DNA of 8,041 nt from Candidatus Thorarchaeota archaeon (lineage in GTDB: Archaea > Asgardarchaeota > Thorarchaeia > Thorarchaeales > Thorarchaeaceae), in assembly GCA_020355105.1 (NCBI GenBank), contig CP070658.1, positions 1,153,570-1,161,610 on the forward strand, written 5' to 3'. This document shows, piece after piece, positions 6,094 through 8,041 of the stretch (within the stretch, counting starts at the first letter, position 1; each line of letters opens with the position of its first letter). The position numbers were made by a program, and so were the translations under genes. Under the pieces are notes generated by a model. That model had not been told where the DNA came from. It did not search any database and saw nothing but the letters and a program-made list of their open reading frames with translations.

Positions 6094-7548
6094 TCAGTAA
6101 TGCTCCAGCAGAGTTGATAGCTCAGCCAGGAGAAGGTTGTTGAAGGTTTCATACTGCGGTTTGTAAACTGAAACGTTCTCCGGAATTGGCTGTCTCTTCT
6201 CCTCAACGTGGTACATGTTCGCTATTGCCTCACCAAAGGACCCATAGACACCTGAGCCAACCGCGGCTAGGATTGCCGCCCCCATAACGGTGGAATCGCG
6301 AGTCCGCGGAAGAACAACTGTCTTGTTGGTGCAGTCGGCCATTATTTGTCGCCAGAGAGGGGAATTAGCTCCACCGCCATCAATGATGAGCTCTTGTGCT
6401 TCCACGTCCACCATCTGTTCTATTGTGTTCAGATAGAAACGGATACCATATCCATTTCCCTCCATAATTGCTCTCGCTATGTGTGCCTTCGTGTGTCCGA
6501 AATTGAGATTGTACAAGATGCCCTTGTTGAGTGCCATGAAGGGGAAGAACACCAATCCATCACTACCCGCTGGCACATCCTGAACTGACGCTTCCATCAA
6601 CTCGTAGATATCATCCTCATCAGTTCCTGCGACAGTTGCATCTGCCCGATAGTATTGATCTCGATACCATTTGAATGCCCAACCAGTCCCGGGCAGAACG
6701 CCCTCTAGTATCCAACTCCCAGGGATTGCAGCCGGGTGACTGTACAGCACATAGGGGTCTTCTACATAATCATCGGTATGAGTTATGACAAATGTCCCTG
6801 TACCCGTTGTTGCCTTGACGATTCCAGTCTTGATTGTACCCGTGCCGAGTGCTGAACACTGTTGGTCTCCAGAGCCCAGAATCACAGGAGTCCCTTTCCT
6901 TAGTCCAGTCGTCTTTCCTGCCTCGCCCGTGACCTCTCCTATTGTGGTTCCCGGATTTGCGATGTCTGCGAATTTGCTGGCGGGGATTCCAGTGGCTTCA
7001 CAGATCTCATCTGACCACTTCAGCTTTGAATGGTCAATTGGACCAAATCTTGCGTTGGAAGTCTCCGTAATCATTGCCCCGCAGAGGCGATTGTTCAGAA
7101 ACGTATCCAGCGTGAAGAACTTGTGGGCACTATCGAAGAGCTTCGATCTGTTCTCAGACAACCAGAAGAGCTTCATGAATGCCCGCCGGGGGCCGATTAT
7201 GTCAGCAAGCTCCTCCTTCTTCTTGCTAGAACGATTGTCTGTCCAAAGAATGGTGGGTCCAATTGCGTTCCCTTCCTTGTCCACGGGGGTCCAACAGTCG
7301 CGTGTGGTTGCTATGACCACAGATGTGACAGATTCCGCACCATGTCTGTAATCTGATAGAGCCCGCTGCATAGTTGTACAGGCGGTTCTCCAGAAAGTAT
7401 CGGCCAATTGCTCGTGTGTTGCCAGTTCTCGGGGAGTTGGAGGGTACTCCTCATATGCCTTGCTCAATTCAAGGCCTTCTTCATCCACAAGAACAGATCT
7501 TGTCCCAGTTGTACCTACTTCGAAAACTGCGAATACACGCTGACTCAT
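6094..7548 (-). CDS. FGGY-family carbohydrate kinase, glycerol-kinase-like
   Basis: 484 residues from ATG 7548, the usual FGGY size (about 500). ATP-dependent phosphorylation of glycerol to G3P is the likely role because GlpABC follows, but sequence alone does not prove the substrate. Visible motifs: N-terminal phosphate loop FEVGTTGTR (9-17), TTRDCW (81-86), LWTDNR (101-106), LDTFLNN (148-153), GSGDQQ with probable catalytic base Asp228, TTGTGTF (247-253), and the second-domain adenine-binding segment IIDGGGANSPLWRQIMAD (388-405). Differences from E. coli GlpK: Glu10 replaces the conserved Asp, Arg83-Asp84 replaces Arg-Glu, W-x-D-x-R resembles xylulokinases, and the segment between Trp102 and Trp129 is about 13 residues shorter. 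A TTG at 7599 would add 17 residues, but the family normally starts close to the phosphate loop. It leads the operon, 50 bases before glpA. Confidence 0.9.
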   Translation of the reverse strand: MSQRVFAVFEVGTTGTRSVLVDEEGLELSKAYEEYPPTPRELATHEQLADTFWRTACTTMQRALSDYRHGAESVTSVVIATTRDCWTPVDKEGNAIGPTILWTDNRSSKKKEELADIIGPRRAFMKLFWLSENRSKLFDSAHKFFTLDTFLNNRLCGAMITETSNARFGPIDHSKLKWSDEICEATGIPASKFADIANPGTTIGEVTGEAGKTTGLRKGTPVILGSGDQQCSALGTGTIKTGIVKATTGTGTFVITHTDDYVEDPYVLYSHPAAIPGSWILEGVLPGTGWAFKWYRDQYYRADATVAGTDEDDIYELMEASVQDVPAGSDGLVFFPFMALNKGILYNLNFGHTKAHIARAIMEGNGYGIRFYLNTIEQMVDVEAQELIIDGGGANSPLWRQIMADCTNKTVVLPRTRDSTVMGAAILAAVGSGVYGSFGEAIANMYHVEEKRQPIPENVSVYKPQYETFNNLLLAELSTLLEHY

Positions 7549-7577
7549 GTTCTTCAACGGACCAAGCAGATAGTTGA

Positions 7578-7594
7578 CCCTGCCGAAGGCAGGG
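7578..7594 (-). promoter_or_regulatory. Perfect 7-bp inverted repeat in the kinase leader
   Basis: CCCTGCC-GAA-GGCAGGG is a perfect 7-bp stem with a 3-base loop, ending 29 bases before the kinase ATG; TTG/CAA on the flanks could extend it after a small internal loop. In the transcript it would form a GC-rich hairpin in the 5' leader, or in coding sequence if the TTG at 7599 were the start. It has no T-tract, so an intrinsic terminator is unlikely. It could be a leader structure or an operator site for a dimeric regulator; the sequence does not tell which. Confidence 0.45.
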
Positions 7595-7624
7595 CGCAAT
7601 ATGAATAGTGGGGAAAGATGGAAT

Positions 7625-7634
7625 GAATTAAGTC
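7625..7634 (-). promoter_or_regulatory. Candidate TATA-like element for the kinase operon
   Basis: On the minus strand this reads CTTAATTCAT, preceded by the purine-rich AAGAAGA that could act as a BRE. If the host is an archaeon, transcription would start about 25 bases downstream, near 7600-7605. That gives a leader of about 50 bases that includes the hairpin. The match is weak and no convincing bacterial -35/-10 pair fits here. Confidence 0.25.
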
Positions 7635-7721
7635 TTCTTGACTGTGGGCGTTCAGAGCTTTGTTTGATGTCGTAGGACTATGACAGAAGGGATTTCACAG
7701 CAGTCAATAGTGCATGAGGTC

Positions 7722-7731
7722 ACATTATAGT
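7722..7731. promoter_or_regulatory. Second A/T-rich promoter-like element
   Basis: The segment contains ATTATA on the plus strand and TATAAT on the minus strand. It could serve as a TATA box in either direction, or as a bacterial -10 for the kinase operon, but no good -35 lies 16-18 bases upstream. Leaders would be long: about 150 bases towards the kinase and over 100 towards the plus-strand gene. Listed as a weak candidate only. Confidence 0.18.
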
Positions 7732-7864
7732 CGAAGAACTGCTAGAAGCAGCAGTGGCGCAGATGAAAAGAAACTTCTGACGGAACGTATGAGGCAAAGA
7801 GTGCGTCTAGCTATGTTCTGGCAATCTTGGGTGTAGCCTGTCACAGGAAGAAGAAGGTCTACGA

Positions 7865-8041
7865 ATGACAAGAATTAGAATAACGGTGGTGAAGAAGTTC
7901 AATCCAGTGGATGTATTCGGTCACGAAATAACCTATCCAAGGGGCGAGATAGTACCTACCTGTTATGTCTTTGATGAAGGAGAGGAATTCATCATAGAGA
8001 ATCTGGAGAAACCAGAGAAGTTCTGCGGATGGGGATGGAAG
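7865..8041 (+). CDS. TIGR04076-family protein of unknown function, N-terminal part, runs off the right edge
   Basis: An ATG at 7865 opens 59 codons without a stop up to the window end. The start MTRIRITVVKKFNPVDVFGH, a central PTCYVFDEGEEFII and the closing FCGWGWK fit, from memory, the TIGR04076 family of small proteins of archaea and anaerobic bacteria, which start with an I-x-V-x-K-x-F-x-P strand and carry a C-x-W-x-W motif. No biochemical function is known to me. A purine-rich stretch with AGGT (7855-7858) lies six bases upstream of the ATG. The gene is transcribed away from the glp operon, so it may share a divergent control region but is not co-transcribed. The family call is by recall from a partial sequence; that this is a coding region is more certain than its name. 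Confidence 0.8.
   Translation, partial: MTRIRITVVKKFNPVDVFGHEITYPRGEIVPTCYVFDEGEEFIIENLEKPEKFCGWGWK

Larger units (their letters stand above)
7549..7864. other. Divergent intergenic region between the kinase operon and the TIGR04076 gene
   Basis: This 316-base stretch holds no convincing gene on either strand. The longest ATG frame is a 40-codon plus-strand frame (7714-7836) without a ribosome binding site. It should contain promoters for both directions. I see a perfect 7-bp hairpin near the kinase start, two weak A/T-rich TATA-like elements and a small 6-bp dyad (7738-7743 with 7750-7755). No tRNA, CRISPR repeat or insertion-sequence end is visible. Confidence 0.7.

Noticed and set aside
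6785..7351. 188-codon plus-strand frame inside the kinase
   Set aside because: It lies antisense to a clearly conserved FGGY kinase, has low-complexity Pro/Val/Ser composition and no recognisable domain. The same applies to the plus-strand frames at 173-460, 470-829 and 1482-1961.
7549..7599. Upstream TTG start for the kinase adding 17 residues
   Set aside because: There is no ribosome binding site before the TTG, the added residues have no family counterpart, and they would span the hairpin. A leaderless transcript using this TTG remains a minor possibility.
7738..7755. Dyad ACTGCT...AGCAGT in the intergenic region
   Set aside because: Only 6 bp with a 6-base spacer, and an overlapping 5-bp alternative pairing exists; this level of symmetry is common by chance.
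7718..7780. Short coding-like stretch reading IIVEELLEAAVAQMKRNF then stop
   Set aside because: It looks amphipathic, but it has no ATG, GTG or TTG start preceding it between the upstream stop and the peptide, and is only about 20 codons long. It may be chance or a degraded gene end; not supportable.
7714..7836. 40-codon plus-strand frame in the intergenic region, starting MRSHYSRRTA
   Set aside because: No ribosome binding site, no recognisable fold and a basic, serine-rich composition; a frame of this length is expected by chance.
1..8041. Search by eye for CRISPR arrays, insertion-sequence ends, tRNAs and phage or defence genes
   Set aside because: No repeated spacer-like units, terminal inverted repeats, cloverleaf-like segments or transposase frames were seen; the window is metabolic in content.

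Overview
The window is a tightly packed minus-strand operon for glycerol / glycerol-3-phosphate (G3P) oxidation. A divergent gene begins at the right edge. Transcription order on the minus strand is: an FGGY-family (glycerol-kinase-like) kinase, then GlpA, GlpB and GlpC, which are the three subunits of the anaerobic G3P dehydrogenase. Next come an FAD-linked oxidase that resembles alkyl-dihydroxyacetonephosphate synthase (AGPS), and a second cysteine-rich iron-sulfur protein that runs off the left edge. The last gene starts with GTG, overlaps the oxidase stop codon by four bases (GTGA), and was found by reading the frame directly.

The host is probably an anaerobic archaeon, possibly of an Asgard or Thermoplasmatota-like lineage, but this is only a moderate-to-weak inference. 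It rests on the strong GGAGGTGA/GGTGA-type ribosome binding sites, frequent TTG and GTG starts, common AGA/AGG arginine codons, GC content near one half, all-anaerobic redox chemistry and a TIGR04076-type neighbour. An anaerobic bacterium such as a clostridial or Chloroflexota lineage cannot be excluded. No ribosomal RNA or other taxonomic marker is present.

Layout: 1-335 partial Fe-S protein (-); 332-1759 AGPS-like FAD oxidase (-); 1766-2998 GlpC (-); 2999-4372 GlpB (-); 4373-6043 GlpA (-); 6094-7548 FGGY kinase (-); 7549-7864 intergenic region with a 7-bp hairpin and weak TATA-like elements; 7865-8041 N-terminus of a TIGR04076-family protein (+). Every junction within the operon after the kinase is abutting, overlapping or only 6 bases long, so the proteins are probably co-translated.

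Working model (inference): the kinase phosphorylates glycerol or a related polyol. GlpA/GlpB oxidise G3P to dihydroxyacetone phosphate (DHAP) and pass electrons through GlpC's iron-sulfur clusters to a carrier such as a quinone or another membrane acceptor. The AGPS-like flavoprotein with its own Fe-S partner either uses the DHAP-linked chemistry of the AGPS family or oxidises a 2-hydroxyacid. The most interesting points are the AGPS-like enzyme inside a glp operon, the second Fe-S subunit, and unusual active-site residues in the kinase and in GlpA. No transporter, regulator or membrane anchor is visible in this window.
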